This document shows positions 9,841 through 17,782 of a stretch of 53,895 nucleotides of DNA, piece after piece. Positions within the stretch are counted from its first letter, which is position 1. The number at the start of each line of letters is the position of its first letter. The position numbers and the translations under genes were made by a program. Source of the stretch: Chloroflexota bacterium (GTDB taxonomy: Bacteria > Chloroflexota > Limnocylindria > Limnocylindrales > CSP1-4); assembly GCA_021785175.1 (NCBI GenBank), contig JAJYGH010000094.1, positions 7,093 to 60,987 of the forward strand, in the 5' to 3' direction. A model generated the notes under the pieces. It had not been told where the DNA came from. It searched no databases and was given only the letters and a program-made list of their open reading frames with translations.

Positions 9841-9915
9841 CCCGCGCTGCCACGCTCGCTCGCCCGCGCTGCCACGCTCGCTCGCCCGCGCTGCCACGCT
9901 CGCTCGCCCGCGCTG
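9841..9915. repeat. 22-bp tandem repeat, 3.4 copies
   Basis: Perfect copies of cccgcgctgccacgctcgct+cg at 9841-9862, 9863-9884 and 9885-9906, plus nine bases of a fourth. It lies between DNA ligase and the next gene; a looser short repeat (acgcctttcc twice) follows at about 9950-9980. Confidence 0.92.
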
Positions 9916-9999
9916 TTCGTGGCTGCCCGTCCCCACAATCTCCGCGCGACACGCCTTTCCGTCCGCGCCATACGCCTTTCCCTCCGCGCGAGCGCGACG

Positions 10000-10005
10000 C
10001 ATACT
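10000..10005 (+). promoter_or_regulatory. -10 box of a leaderless promoter (gene at 10013)
   Basis: CATACT is followed after seven bases by the ATG at 10013 and no ribosome site is seen. Confidence 0.45.
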
Positions 10006-10012
10006 CTCGGCC

Positions 10013-10564
10013 ATGGATCGACTCGTCTTCGGCCACGCGTCGGCTCCCACCCAGGCTCCCGATCTCCTCTCCGGCCGCGTGCGGCAGCTCGTCCTCTACA
10101 CGGACACGTTCGTCATCCACGGCTCGCTGCAGACCCGGGCGCGGCGCCTCACCGACGCGCTCAACTCGGCCGACGAGCCGTTCTTCGTGATGGAGGACGT
10201 CGCGTTCGAGGCGCACGAGGCCGAGGCGACCGTTGACCGGGCGGGCTACGCGCAGATCAACCTCGCGACGGTGCTGTTCGCGCACGAGCCCGGCGGAGCC
10301 GTGGAGGCGCTGCCGGAGCTGCGCACGGTCAAGGTGACCGAGCGTGCGCTCGTGAGCCTGCCGCCGTTCCGGATCGTCGGGAACATCCACGTGCTGCCGG
10401 AGCGCAGCCTGCGCGATGCGCTGCGCGAGCTGATCGGCCGGTTCGTCCCGGTGACCGATGCCACGTACTGGTCGGACGAGCTCGGCATCCCGCGCACGAC
10501 GGTCCCGATGCTCGCGTTCAACCACGAGCGCTCGCAGATCCTCGCGCCCTATCTTTCCGAATAG
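10013..10564 (+). CDS. Conserved-looking hypothetical protein (183 aa)
   Basis: No family was recognised with confidence. The protein has a beta-rich segment QLVLYTDTFVIHGSL (about 25-39), an RARRLTDALNSADEPFFVMEDV block, and a second half with INLATVLFAHE, TERALVSLPPFRIVGNIHVLPE and a C-terminal ATYWSDELG. There is no signal peptide, membrane segment or Cys. The well-formed hydrophobic strands and normal codon use argue for a real soluble protein, perhaps of two similar small beta domains, since TDTFVIHGSLQTRARRLTDALN and RIVGNIHVLPERSLRDALRE look like paired halves. It stands alone between ligase and the rhodanese-like gene. Confidence 0.7.
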   Translation: MDRLVFGHASAPTQAPDLLSGRVRQLVLYTDTFVIHGSLQTRARRLTDALNSADEPFFVMEDVAFEAHEAEATVDRAGYAQINLATVLFAHEPGGAVEALPELRTVKVTERALVSLPPFRIVGNIHVLPERSLRDALRELIGRFVPVTDATYWSDELGIPRTTVPMLAFNHERSQILAPYLSE

Positions 10565-10637
10565 CACGCGGCTTCGACAGGGCGTCAGCGCACACGCGGC
10601 GGGACAGGCGGCGGGCCGGCTGATGGCCGTTGCGCGG

Positions 10638-11480
10638 TCATCGGTTGACCGGCAGATCCATCCTCGCGCCCCACTCGGCCCAGCCGCCGTCGTACACCGC
10701 GACGTCGCCGAAGCCCACGAGGGCGAGCCCCAGCGCGACCTTGCTCGCGCCGATCCCGGCCGAGTCGTACACCACGACGCGCCGGTCGCGTGACAGGCCC
10801 GCCCGGGCGAAGATCCGGGACAGCGCCTCGGGCCCGAGGAAGTGCTGACCGTCGTCGCCCGTCAGCAGCGCGGCCGGCACGTTCACAGCCGCCGGGAGCC
10901 GTCCGAGCCGCGTCGCATCGCCCTGCCGCCCCGCCCAGTCGGCCGGGGCCCGAGCGTCGACCATGTCGATGTCGGGCGAGCCGACCAGCCCGCGCACCTC
11001 CGACGTGGAGAGCCGCCGCCGCGGATCGAGACGCGGCGTGAAGGTCGCGGGTTCGACCGCCAGCTGCGCCGTGCTCGAGGGCCTGCCGCTGGCGACCCAC
11101 GCCGGCCATCCGCCATCGAGGATGCGGGCGGACGCCACGCCATATGTCTGGAGCCCCCACCACACCCGGCTCGCGTACAGGGAGCCCGTGTCGTCGTAGC
11201 AGACGACCGTCGCGCCGTCCCCGACACCGGCGTGCGCCATCGCCGCCGCGAACCGATCGGGCGACGCCAGCTGGAGCGGCGCCGGCTCGCGGCCGTCCGA
11301 CAGCATCGTCATCCAGTCGAGGAACACGGCGCCCGGGACGTGCGAGCACGCGTACAGCTCGTGGCCCGATCCATCCGGGCGCCACCTGCAGTCGAGGAGT
11401 CGCACGGACTGCCGCAGGATGTGCTCGGCGACCCAGTCGACGGTCGCGAGCAGCTCCGGCCTGACATAGGTTCCGGGCAT
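10638..11480 (-). CDS. Tandem-rhodanese sulfurtransferase homologue lacking the catalytic Cys
   Basis: 280-aa protein with two rhodanese domains (about 8-130 and 150-278), the layout of thiosulfate/3-mercaptopyruvate sulfurtransferases. In active enzymes the C-terminal domain carries the persulfide Cys at the start of the loop after the strand VVVY; here the loop reads VVVYDSAGIGAS, with Asp239 at the Cys position. The N-terminal domain has the usual inactive VVCYDDTGSLYAS. So neither domain has the nucleophile and sulfur transfer is unlikely. The start is put at the ATG at 11480, seven bases after a minus-strand TATGAT, instead of 11492. It is divergent from a class V aminotransferase, a family that includes persulfide-forming desulfurases. 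Confidence 0.85.
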   Translation of the reverse strand: MPGTYVRPELLATVDWVAEHILRQSVRLLDCRWRPDGSGHELYACSHVPGAVFLDWMTMLSDGREPAPLQLASPDRFAAAMAHAGVGDGATVVCYDDTGSLYASRVWWGLQTYGVASARILDGGWPAWVASGRPSSTAQLAVEPATFTPRLDPRRRLSTSEVRGLVGSPDIDMVDARAPADWAGRQGDATRLGRLPAAVNVPAALLTGDDGQHFLGPEALSRIFARAGLSRDRRVVVYDSAGIGASKVALGLALVGFGDVAVYDGGWAEWGARMDLPVNR

Positions 11481-11485
11481 GCCCG

Positions 11486-11494
11486 GTATCATAC
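11486..11494. promoter_or_regulatory. Symmetric bidirectional -10 element
   Basis: GTATCATAC gives TATCAT on the plus strand (11487-11492) and TATGAT on the minus strand (11493-11488). The plus ATG (11500) and the minus ATG (11480) are each exactly seven bases from their -10 box and equidistant from the centre at 11490. No ribosome site fits in either seven-base gap. Confidence 0.6.
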
Positions 11495-11499
11495 GGGCG

Positions 11500-12855
11500 A
11501 TGGAGCCGCCCGAGCCCGACGAGCGGAGCAGGGTCGAGCAGCTCAGGGAGCAGCTCCCCGCCCTCCAGTCGTCGATCTACCTCAACACCGGGACGTCCGG
11601 GCCGATTCCCGTGCCTGCCGACACGGCGATGCGCGAGCTGCTCGACTACGAGCTTCGATTCGGGCGCGCGACGCTCGACGCGTCCGAGGAGCTGATCGCG
11701 CGGATCGCGGAATGTCGCGCGGTGGTCGCCGCGGTCCTGCACGCCGTGCCCGATTCCGTCGCCCTGACACGATCGACGACGGATGGGCTGAACGCCGCGG
11801 CGTGGAGCCTGGAGTGGCAGCCTGGCGACGAGATCGTCACCACGAACCTCGAGCATCCCGGCCTGCTCGCACCGCTCGCCGCCCTCGAGGATCGTGGCGT
11901 CCGGCTCCGGGTCGCGGACGTCGGTGACGGCGGTGACGACGACCGGACGCTCGCCGCGATCGAGGAAGTCCTGAATGACCGGACGTCGCTGGTCGCCGTG
12001 TCGCATGTCTCCTGGCTGACCGGTGCCGTCCTGCCCATCGAGGCCATCGCCTCGATGGCGCGTGCCGTCGGCGCGTGGTCGCTCGTCGACGGGGCGCAGT
12101 CGGCCGGGGCGATCGACGTCGATCCCGCCGCGCTGGGCGCCGACTTCTACGCGATCCCCGCGCAGAAGTGGCTGCTCGGCCCGGAAGGGATGGGTGCGTT
12201 GTGGGCTTCCGCCCGGGCGATCGACGAAGCGCGACAGCCGTACGCCGGGTGGTGGACGACCGACGGGGCGAGCGCGCACTCGTCACTGCTCCCCGCGCCG
12301 AGCACTGGTGTGCCCGCGCCTGCCCGGGTGCCGGCCCCGCCCTCACACGGCATGCCGTACCCGCCCGGCACGCGGCCGCTCGACGGCACCGACCGGCCCT
12401 CTCTTCCGCTTCGCCCATGGCGCGATGCCCGACGCTTCGACACGACCGGGTTCCATCGCCCGTCCGTCGTCGGGTTCGCGCGCAGCGCGGGATGGCTCGC
12501 GATGCACGTGGGGTTGCCGTGGATGCACGAGCGGAGCGGCCGCCTCGCGCGTCGCCTGGCCGACGATCTCGCGGCCGTGCCCGGAGTCGCCGTGCTGACC
12601 CCGCGCAACCGGATGGCGACCCTCATCACGTTCCGGATCCACGGCTGGGCGCCCGACGATGCGCTCGAGGCGATCCGCCGGCACTCGTTCGCGACGCTGC
12701 GGACGGTGCCCGGCTTCGACGCGCTCCGCGCCAGCGTCGGGTGGTTCAACTCCGAGGCCGAGCTCGACCGGTTCCTCGAGACCGTCCGGCTGGTGGCCTC
12801 GCACACGCCCGAATCGCTCCCACGCCGCGGCGACCTGACGATCGTCGCCGACTGA
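11500..12855 (+). CDS. Class V aminotransferase (cysteine desulfurase/isopenicillin-epimerase-like)
   Basis: 451-aa PLP enzyme. The fold is marked by YLNTGTSGPIP (about 27-37), LTRSTTDGLNAAAWSL (PLP phosphate contacts), VAVSHVSWLTGAVLPIEAI, VDGAQSAGAIDVDP (Asp/Gln contacts) and the PLP-binding Lys223 in AIPAQKWLLGPEG. A Pro-rich insertion of about 45 residues (roughly 265-310) interrupts the small-domain junction and is unusual. The family contains desulfurases, selenocysteine lyases and epimerases; the typical desulfurase Cys loop is not obvious, so the reaction is open. TATCAT seven bases before the ATG suggests leaderless expression. Divergence from a Cys-less rhodanese homologue is suggestive of a sulfur link, but only by position. 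Confidence 0.88.
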   Translation: MEPPEPDERSRVEQLREQLPALQSSIYLNTGTSGPIPVPADTAMRELLDYELRFGRATLDASEELIARIAECRAVVAAVLHAVPDSVALTRSTTDGLNAAAWSLEWQPGDEIVTTNLEHPGLLAPLAALEDRGVRLRVADVGDGGDDDRTLAAIEEVLNDRTSLVAVSHVSWLTGAVLPIEAIASMARAVGAWSLVDGAQSAGAIDVDPAALGADFYAIPAQKWLLGPEGMGALWASARAIDEARQPYAGWWTTDGASAHSSLLPAPSTGVPAPARVPAPPSHGMPYPPGTRPLDGTDRPSLPLRPWRDARRFDTTGFHRPSVVGFARSAGWLAMHVGLPWMHERSGRLARRLADDLAAVPGVAVLTPRNRMATLITFRIHGWAPDDALEAIRRHSFATLRTVPGFDALRASVGWFNSEAELDRFLETVRLVASHTPESLPRRGDLTIVAD

Positions 12856-13129
12856 CCGCTCGTCGCCATCCTCGCCCGACGCAGATCGGCCCGAGGAGCG
12901 ACGCCGACTGACCGCCACCACTGCCCGGCCTCCTGTCATGCCGCTGGCACGAACCGCGGTGACGCCCCCGAGCGTCCGTGGGGTCTCGCGCGGTTCCACC
13001 TCCCGGTCCCGCACCGGAGGATCGGGTGCCCCAGACGGCCGTCATCGTCGCGACCGAGGACCTGCGGCAGGCGCTTCGGCGCTACCGATCGTTCTTCGAC
13101 CGGCTCCTCTCGATCTGATCGCGGCCCGC
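12856..13129. other. Spacer without a confident gene
   Basis: The only hint of coding is a 30-codon plus-strand frame from a GTG at 13026 to the stop at 13118, whose sense (TAVIVATEDLRQALRRYR) looks protein-like. It may be the remnant of a longer gene. No ribosome site precedes it. Confidence 0.4.
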
Positions 13130-13843
13130 TCAGTGGCGGCGCTCGCGCTCCTCCTGCTCCCGCACGGCGGGTGAGGCGAGCCACTCGGCCGGCATCGCGT
13201 CGAAGGCGCGGTCGATGAAGACCTCGCGGCCGTCGCCGAGCTGACCGATCACCGCGGTTCGCGGGACGTAGTACACGTGCGCCAGCTGGGAATGCGTGCG
13301 CACGCGCAGGAGCGACGGGCTCGCCGCTTCGACGGTGCCGATGAAGCTGGCGTCCGACCCGTAGATCCATGACCCGCGTCGCGCCGTCTCGCCCGGCGTC
13401 CTGGCGCGCACGGAGACGTCGGGCACCGAGGCGATCGCCGCCAGCACGCGCCTCACCTCCGCCGAGGTCTCGGCGTCGATCGCGTAGGAACCGACGACCG
13501 TACGCCGGATGCCGTGCGCGTCCGTGGTCGCGGTCGCCGTCGCCGTCCGCGTCACTTCTGCGCCGCCCTCCCCGCCAGACGCGTCTCTCGGCTCTTCGGC
13601 GAGTTGGCGCAGCCCTTCGGCGAGGTCCGAGGGGAGGGCGTCCCCGGCCACGACGAGCCGCTCGGGATCGCGCACGCCGAGCCGGTGCAGGCGCACCAGC
13701 AGTGCGAGGCGCGCGGCGTCCGACTCGTCGTACTCCACGCGCCCGTCGGGAAGCGGGTGCGGCGCGATCACCCCCGAACGCGCGTAGAAGCGGACGACCG
13801 ACGGAGCCACGTCGGCCCGACGAGCCAGCTCGATCACATTCAT
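13130..13843 (-). CDS. MerR-type regulator fused to a DUF2171/PRC-barrel-like domain
   Basis: 237 aa. Residues 1-75 are a MerR winged helix (MNVIELARRADVAPSVVRFY, then YDESDAARLALLVRLHRLG). A linker with a Thr/Ala run (about 95-112) leads to a helix-containing middle part (112-150). The C-terminal part (about 157-222) reads WIYGSDASFIGTVEAA, then HVYYVPRTAVIGQLGDGREVFIDRAFDAM, which resembles the small beta barrels of DUF2171/PRC domains that bind RNA, lipids or protein surfaces. MerR regulators normally sense with a coiled coil and a Cys or drug-binding domain, so this would be an unusual sensor. The ATG at 13843 starts directly on the helix-turn-helix. Confidence 0.8.
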   Translation of the reverse strand: MNVIELARRADVAPSVVRFYARSGVIAPHPLPDGRVEYDESDAARLALLVRLHRLGVRDPERLVVAGDALPSDLAEGLRQLAEEPRDASGGEGGAEVTRTATATATTDAHGIRRTVVGSYAIDAETSAEVRRVLAAIASVPDVSVRARTPGETARRGSWIYGSDASFIGTVEAASPSLLRVRTHSQLAHVYYVPRTAVIGQLGDGREVFIDRAFDAMPAEWLASPAVREQEERERRH

Positions 13844-14102
13844 GCGTGCCCCCGCGCCTGGATCGCGATAGTCCCCGCCGTTCCGGCCCTGACCGAGGCG
13901 GGCAATTGCCATCCGGCCACTGTAGCCCGTCGCGGAGTTCACGCGACGAATCCTGCAGAAATCGATATCTCCTGAACACCAACGGGGTGGCAGCGAAGAC
14001 TGGTCAGTACGCGGACCAACCCTCCGGCTCGGTTCGCCGGTCGCTGGCGGTAGCCTGGCGCCTGGCGCCGACGGCCAGGGCAGCCGCGCATCCGCGCGAC
14101 CG

Positions 14103-16211
14103 TCACAGCGGGAACAGGTGGCCCTCGACCTCGGCTGGCTGTCGCGGATGGGTTGCCGCGGAGAGTGACGGAAACGCCACCGGCGGCCATGGCGGTCCGG
14201 GGCGGGCCAGCGCGTAGCCCTGCACCAAGAGCGGGCCCCGGGTGCGAGCCAGGAGGGTGAGATCGGCGGGAGTCTCCGCGCCCTCCGCGATCGGGATCGC
14301 GCCGATGGCCCCGGCGAACCCCACCAGGGCGTCCACCAGGGCCTGGCGGGCAGCATCGTCGCCCAGGCCCCGCACGAGCAGCGCGTCGAGCTTCAGGAAC
14401 GCCGGGCGCAGCTCGGTCACGTGGCGCATGGAGGCATAACCCGCTCCCGCGTCGTCCACCGCCAGGCGGGCCCCCCGGGCGAGATAGGGGGCAATCGCCG
14501 CGCGCAGGGCGCCATAGTCGGCCACCGCCTCCTCCTCGGTCACCTCGATCACCAACCGTTCGAACTGGGCGTGGCCGAGGGCCGCGGTCACCATGGGATC
14601 GGAGAGGTAGCGGGGGCTGACGTTGAGCGAGAGGAAGGTGCCCGCGGGCAACCCGGCCGCCTGCGCCACGGCGCAGGCGCGCGCCACCGCGAGGGCCTGC
14701 AGTGCCGCCCCCAGCCCCACGGCGCTGGCCTGGGCGAACCAGCGATCGGGCGGCTGGAACGGCTCGAGCCGGAAGCGGGCCAGGGCCTCGTAGCCCGCCA
14801 CCCGCCGGCGCGCGAGATCGACGATGGGCTGGAAGTGCGGGACAAGGAGGGCCGGGTCCGCGAGCACTGCCTCGATGCGTCCGCGCTCACGCTGCTGCGC
14901 GGCCTCCTCGTCGGCCACCGCGCGGCGCACGATGCCGGCCGCCAGGGCTCCCATGGCCCGCAGGTGGGCCGCCTCGTCCGGAGCGAGCGGCTCGGGCGCT
15001 ACCCGCGTGGCGGCGAGCAGCGCGCCGACGAGAGCACCCTCATCGACCAGCGGCACCACGAGCAGCGCGTGGGCACCCCGCTCGGCGAGCAGGGCCGGGC
15101 CGCTGGCGGGCCCCGGCAGGCGAGCCAGCTCGGTGCGCACCGCGCCCGGCCCCGCCAGGTCACGCAGCTCGGCGGCCGCCTCTGGCGGGACCAGCGGAGG
15201 CAGGGGCCCGCCCGTCCCGGGCGCCGTCCACATGGCCAGGCGCTGGGTGGCCGCGGCGTCGAAGAGGTAGATGGCGGCCGCCACGAGCGGCGAGGTGCGG
15301 GCGAACTGGACGAGCAGCGCCTCGCCCGCGGCCGCCGCCGAAGGGGCGCCCGCGGCAGCCTGGGCCGCCGCCTGCAGGTCCGCCAGCTCCGCGGCCCGTG
15401 TTGCCGTCAGGGCGTGCTGCGCGCTCACCTCGTGGAGCCAGAGCACCAGGCCATCGTCGGGGGTGGCGGCATGGAGGGGCCGCACGCGCACCTCCAGCAC
15501 CTGACGGGTGCCGCCGCGCCCGCGCAGCGACACCTCGCGTGGGTCGGGGAGAGCGCCCGTCCCGATGGCCGACCCGAACTGTTCGCGGGTCTGCACCAGC
15601 TCGGGGCGGATGGCCATGCCGAGTCGCTCGGCCAGCTCGTCGGCGGTGTGTCCGAGGAGCGTTCCACGCTCGGCCCCCAGGAGGGACTCCGCGGCGGCGT
15701 TGCAGAGCACGAGGCGCTGCGCGGCGTCGAAGACGAGGATCCCGTCCGCGGCGGCCTCCACGGTCTCAGCCAGGCGTGCCTCGGACGTCTGCCTGAGGTC
15801 CACGTCGCGCTGCGCAAGGGCCTGGCGCTGCGCCGCCTGCCAGAACCGCTGGGTGCGATCCCAGGCCCAGCCCACCACGCCGCCAGCGCCGACGTAGGCG
15901 GCCAGGCGGATCGCCCAGCCCCACTGGCCGAGCACGCTCGCCGAGGCCGCCGCGCTGTCGGGCATCAGAGGTCCGAGCAGCAGCCCGGCCAGGATGCCGG
16001 CCCCGGCGCCACCCGGGGCGCCTCCACCCAGGGCGCCCAGGGCGATCCCGAGATAGGCGAGGTGAACGAGCGGGTTGGGGGCGCCGCCGGTGAGCCGGAC
16101 CAGGGCGTACACCCCGAGGTCGAGGAGCAGGGCACCGCCGAGCAGCCCCCAGCGCCGCCAGCCGAGCGTCATCGGCAGGCGGCCCGCCTGTCCTGCAGGT
16201 CCGGGTGCCAT
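14103..16211 (-). CDS. Membrane PAS-GAF-EAL protein, probable cyclic-di-GMP phosphodiesterase
   Basis: 702 aa. Three or four hydrophobic segments (about 20-115) anchor the N-terminus. A PAS domain follows (about 145-265, with ADGILVFDAAQRLVLCNAAAESLLG), then a GAF-like domain (about 275-440) and an EAL domain (about 455-690). EAL signature residues are present: YEAL, SLNVSP, EVTEEE, VDDAGAGYAS (canonical DDFGTGYSS), LKLD, AEGAET and LVQGYALARP, so hydrolysis of c-di-GMP is plausible; there is no GGDEF domain. TACCCT nine bases before the ATG supports 16211 as a leaderless start; an internal ATG at 16172 is the alternative. It senses an unknown signal next to a sulfur/redox block. Confidence 0.9.
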   Translation of the reverse strand: MAPGPAGQAGRLPMTLGWRRWGLLGGALLLDLGVYALVRLTGGAPNPLVHLAYLGIALGALGGGAPGGAGAGILAGLLLGPLMPDSAAASASVLGQWGWAIRLAAYVGAGGVVGWAWDRTQRFWQAAQRQALAQRDVDLRQTSEARLAETVEAAADGILVFDAAQRLVLCNAAAESLLGAERGTLLGHTADELAERLGMAIRPELVQTREQFGSAIGTGALPDPREVSLRGRGGTRQVLEVRVRPLHAATPDDGLVLWLHEVSAQHALTATRAAELADLQAAAQAAAGAPSAAAAGEALLVQFARTSPLVAAAIYLFDAAATQRLAMWTAPGTGGPLPPLVPPEAAAELRDLAGPGAVRTELARLPGPASGPALLAERGAHALLVVPLVDEGALVGALLAATRVAPEPLAPDEAAHLRAMGALAAGIVRRAVADEEAAQQRERGRIEAVLADPALLVPHFQPIVDLARRRVAGYEALARFRLEPFQPPDRWFAQASAVGLGAALQALAVARACAVAQAAGLPAGTFLSLNVSPRYLSDPMVTAALGHAQFERLVIEVTEEEAVADYGALRAAIAPYLARGARLAVDDAGAGYASMRHVTELRPAFLKLDALLVRGLGDDAARQALVDALVGFAGAIGAIPIAEGAETPADLTLLARTRGPLLVQGYALARPGPPWPPVAFPSLSAATHPRQPAEVEGHLFPL

Positions 16212-16682
16212 CGTGAGGTCAGGGTATCGGGGGGAGCAGCGAAGGCTATGGTCCGGGCGGGCCAGTACCGGCCCGCCACCAGTACCGGGGCGGGCGCCGC
16301 GAGAGGAGCAGGGCTGAGCCTGAAACGTGAATGCCGTCCTGGTGCGCCGAGCTCAGGCAGCGGACTCCAGTGCGCCCTTCTGGCTCCACGCCCCCGCCGG
16401 CGGCAGCGGTGTCGACGGGTCCGGGTTGCGCACGGCGGGAGCATGCGTCGCGAGATGATCGCGGTGACCAGGTAGCGGATGCTCGAAAGCCCGATCGTCA
16501 CCCACGGTGGCGAGGGCTGGGATGAGCTGCTGCGGCGACGGCACCCTCCGGAACGACGGAACAAGCGGAGAGGACCGGCGCAGGGTCTACAAGGGCCCGC
16601 CTTGCGGGCGTGTCACAGGCCCATGACGTGGCTCCGTCGCCATCGAGAGCGACAACCAACCCGGAGAAGTGCCTTCTGCGGC
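16212..16682. other. 471-bp spacer without a recognisable gene
   Basis: Short open frames occur on both strands but all are Arg/Pro/Ser-rich and without ribosome sites or family resemblance. Apart from the promoter of the EAL gene nothing was recognised. Confidence 0.5.
16221..16226 (-). promoter_or_regulatory. -10 box of a leaderless promoter (EAL protein)
   Basis: TACCCT on the minus strand ends nine bases before the ATG at 16211; the same hexamer precedes the gene at 35649 at similar spacing. Confidence 0.4.
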
Positions 16683-17405
16683 TCATGCGCCTGTCACCTG
16701 GAACGTGCCGTGCATCCCCTGGGCGGCGTGGCCGGGCACCTCGCAGAGGTAGGTGTACATGCCCGCGGCCGATGCGGTGAACCGGACCGTCTCGCTCGGC
16801 AGGCCCGCGCTGGTCGGATCGCCCAGCGGCTGGGCGACGGCGCCGGGGAAGGCGGGCGGGGCACTCATCATCGCCATGAACGGGAAGGGCGGCTGGGCCG
16901 TGGTCAGGGCCCAGTTGTGGCTCGTGTCGCTGTCGGCGTTGACGAGCTGCACCGTCACCGTCGCGCCAAGCGGCACGACGAGGGTCGGGTTCACGAGGCC
17001 GGCGATGCGGAATGTCATGTCCGGCCCACCGGGCGGGCTGGCGAGGACCGCGAGGCGGACATCGTTCGTCTGGAACGTGATGCGGCTCGTCGCACGGTCG
17101 ACGGACGCCCCAGCCGGTGCCGCAGCGCCGAGGGCGGTCGCCTGGGCCGGCGAGATCGGCTGCCCGACCCGGCCCGCGAGTGCACTGCCCATGGCCTGGC
17201 CCATACCGTTGCCGCCCATCATGCCGCCGCCGCCCATCATCCCCGACCCCATGAAGCCGAACGAGCCCCACCCTGGGCCGGAGCCCGTCCACGAACTGGA
17301 TCCGGCGGCCCCCGTGCCGCCCAGGACGGCCCCGGCGAGGAGCAGCACGAGGCCGAGCGCCAGCAGGCCGGCAGCCAGCCGGCCGAGTGTCACGCGACGC
17401 ATCAC
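16683..17405 (-). CDS. Met/Gly-rich exported cupredoxin (sulfocyanin/plastocyanin-like)
   Basis: 240 aa. An N-terminal hydrophobic helix (about 8-30) is a signal peptide or anchor. A Gly/Met/Ser-rich segment (35-78, with two MMGG units) resembles Met-rich copper-binding tails. The cupredoxin domain (about 105-240) keeps a complete type 1 copper site: His163 (TSHNW), Cys221, His226 and Met231 in YLCEVPGHAAQGMHG. It would carry electrons or buffer copper outside the membrane. Its ATG overlaps the stop of the SHOCT gene (ATGA, 17402-17405), so translation is coupled. Confidence 0.88.
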   Translation of the reverse strand: MMRRVTLGRLAAGLLALGLVLLLAGAVLGGTGAAGSSSWTGSGPGWGSFGFMGSGMMGGGGMMGGNGMGQAMGSALAGRVGQPISPAQATALGAAAPAGASVDRATSRITFQTNDVRLAVLASPPGGPDMTFRIAGLVNPTLVVPLGATVTVQLVNADSDTSHNWALTTAQPPFPFMAMMSAPPAFPGAVAQPLGDPTSAGLPSETVRFTASAAGMYTYLCEVPGHAAQGMHGTFQVTGA

Positions 17406-17644
17406 GAATACCCCAGGGTCTTCTTGGCCTGCTCGAACTCGGCTTCGGTGATCTCACCGCGGGCGAAGCGCTCGCGCAGCGTGTCGAGCGCAGTCGCCTG
17501 GGGGCGTGCGCCGCCGTCGTCCCATCTGGTCGGCCCACTCAGGGCGCGCACGAAGAGCGCGACGAGACCGGCGAACAGGATCAGTCCACCGAACATCCAT
17601 AGCCAGCCGACGAGGCCCATGCCCCAGCCGATCCCACCCATCAT
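17402..17644 (-). CDS. Small membrane protein with SHOCT domain
   Basis: 80 aa. MMGGIGWGMG opens a single membrane helix (about 8-32), followed by a linker and a C-terminal SHOCT motif (about 53-80, LDTLRERFARGEITEAEFEQ), a short oligomerisation module common at protein termini. The ATG at 17644 is fixed by a perfect AAGGAGGT six bases upstream, one of the best ribosome sites in the window. The overlapping cupredoxin gene and the shared Met/Gly-rich character suggest the two act together at the membrane, perhaps in copper handling. Confidence 0.85.
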   Translation of the reverse strand: MMGGIGWGMGLVGWLWMFGGLILFAGLVALFVRALSGPTRWDDGGARPQATALDTLRERFARGEITEAEFEQAKKTLGYS

Positions 17645-17782
17645 GGGAGTACCTCCTTGCGGGCACCGTAGTCGCATCTCAGCGTCGGCCTCCTGCCGAC
17701 CCCGCAGAGCTTGCGGGCCTGTCCTCAAGGCGCCATGTCGCGAACGGTCAAGATCCGATCAAGGGGCAGGGCACGGTGGCCC

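Noticed and set aside
14062-14102. CCTGGC/GCCAGG inverted repeat after the EAL gene as terminator
   Set aside because: Only six perfect base pairs with a long loop and no T-tract; too weak in DNA this rich in GC.
16169-16564. 131-codon minus-strand frame upstream of the EAL gene
   Set aside because: Arg/Ser/Pro-rich, overlaps the EAL promoter, no ribosome site and no family resemblance.
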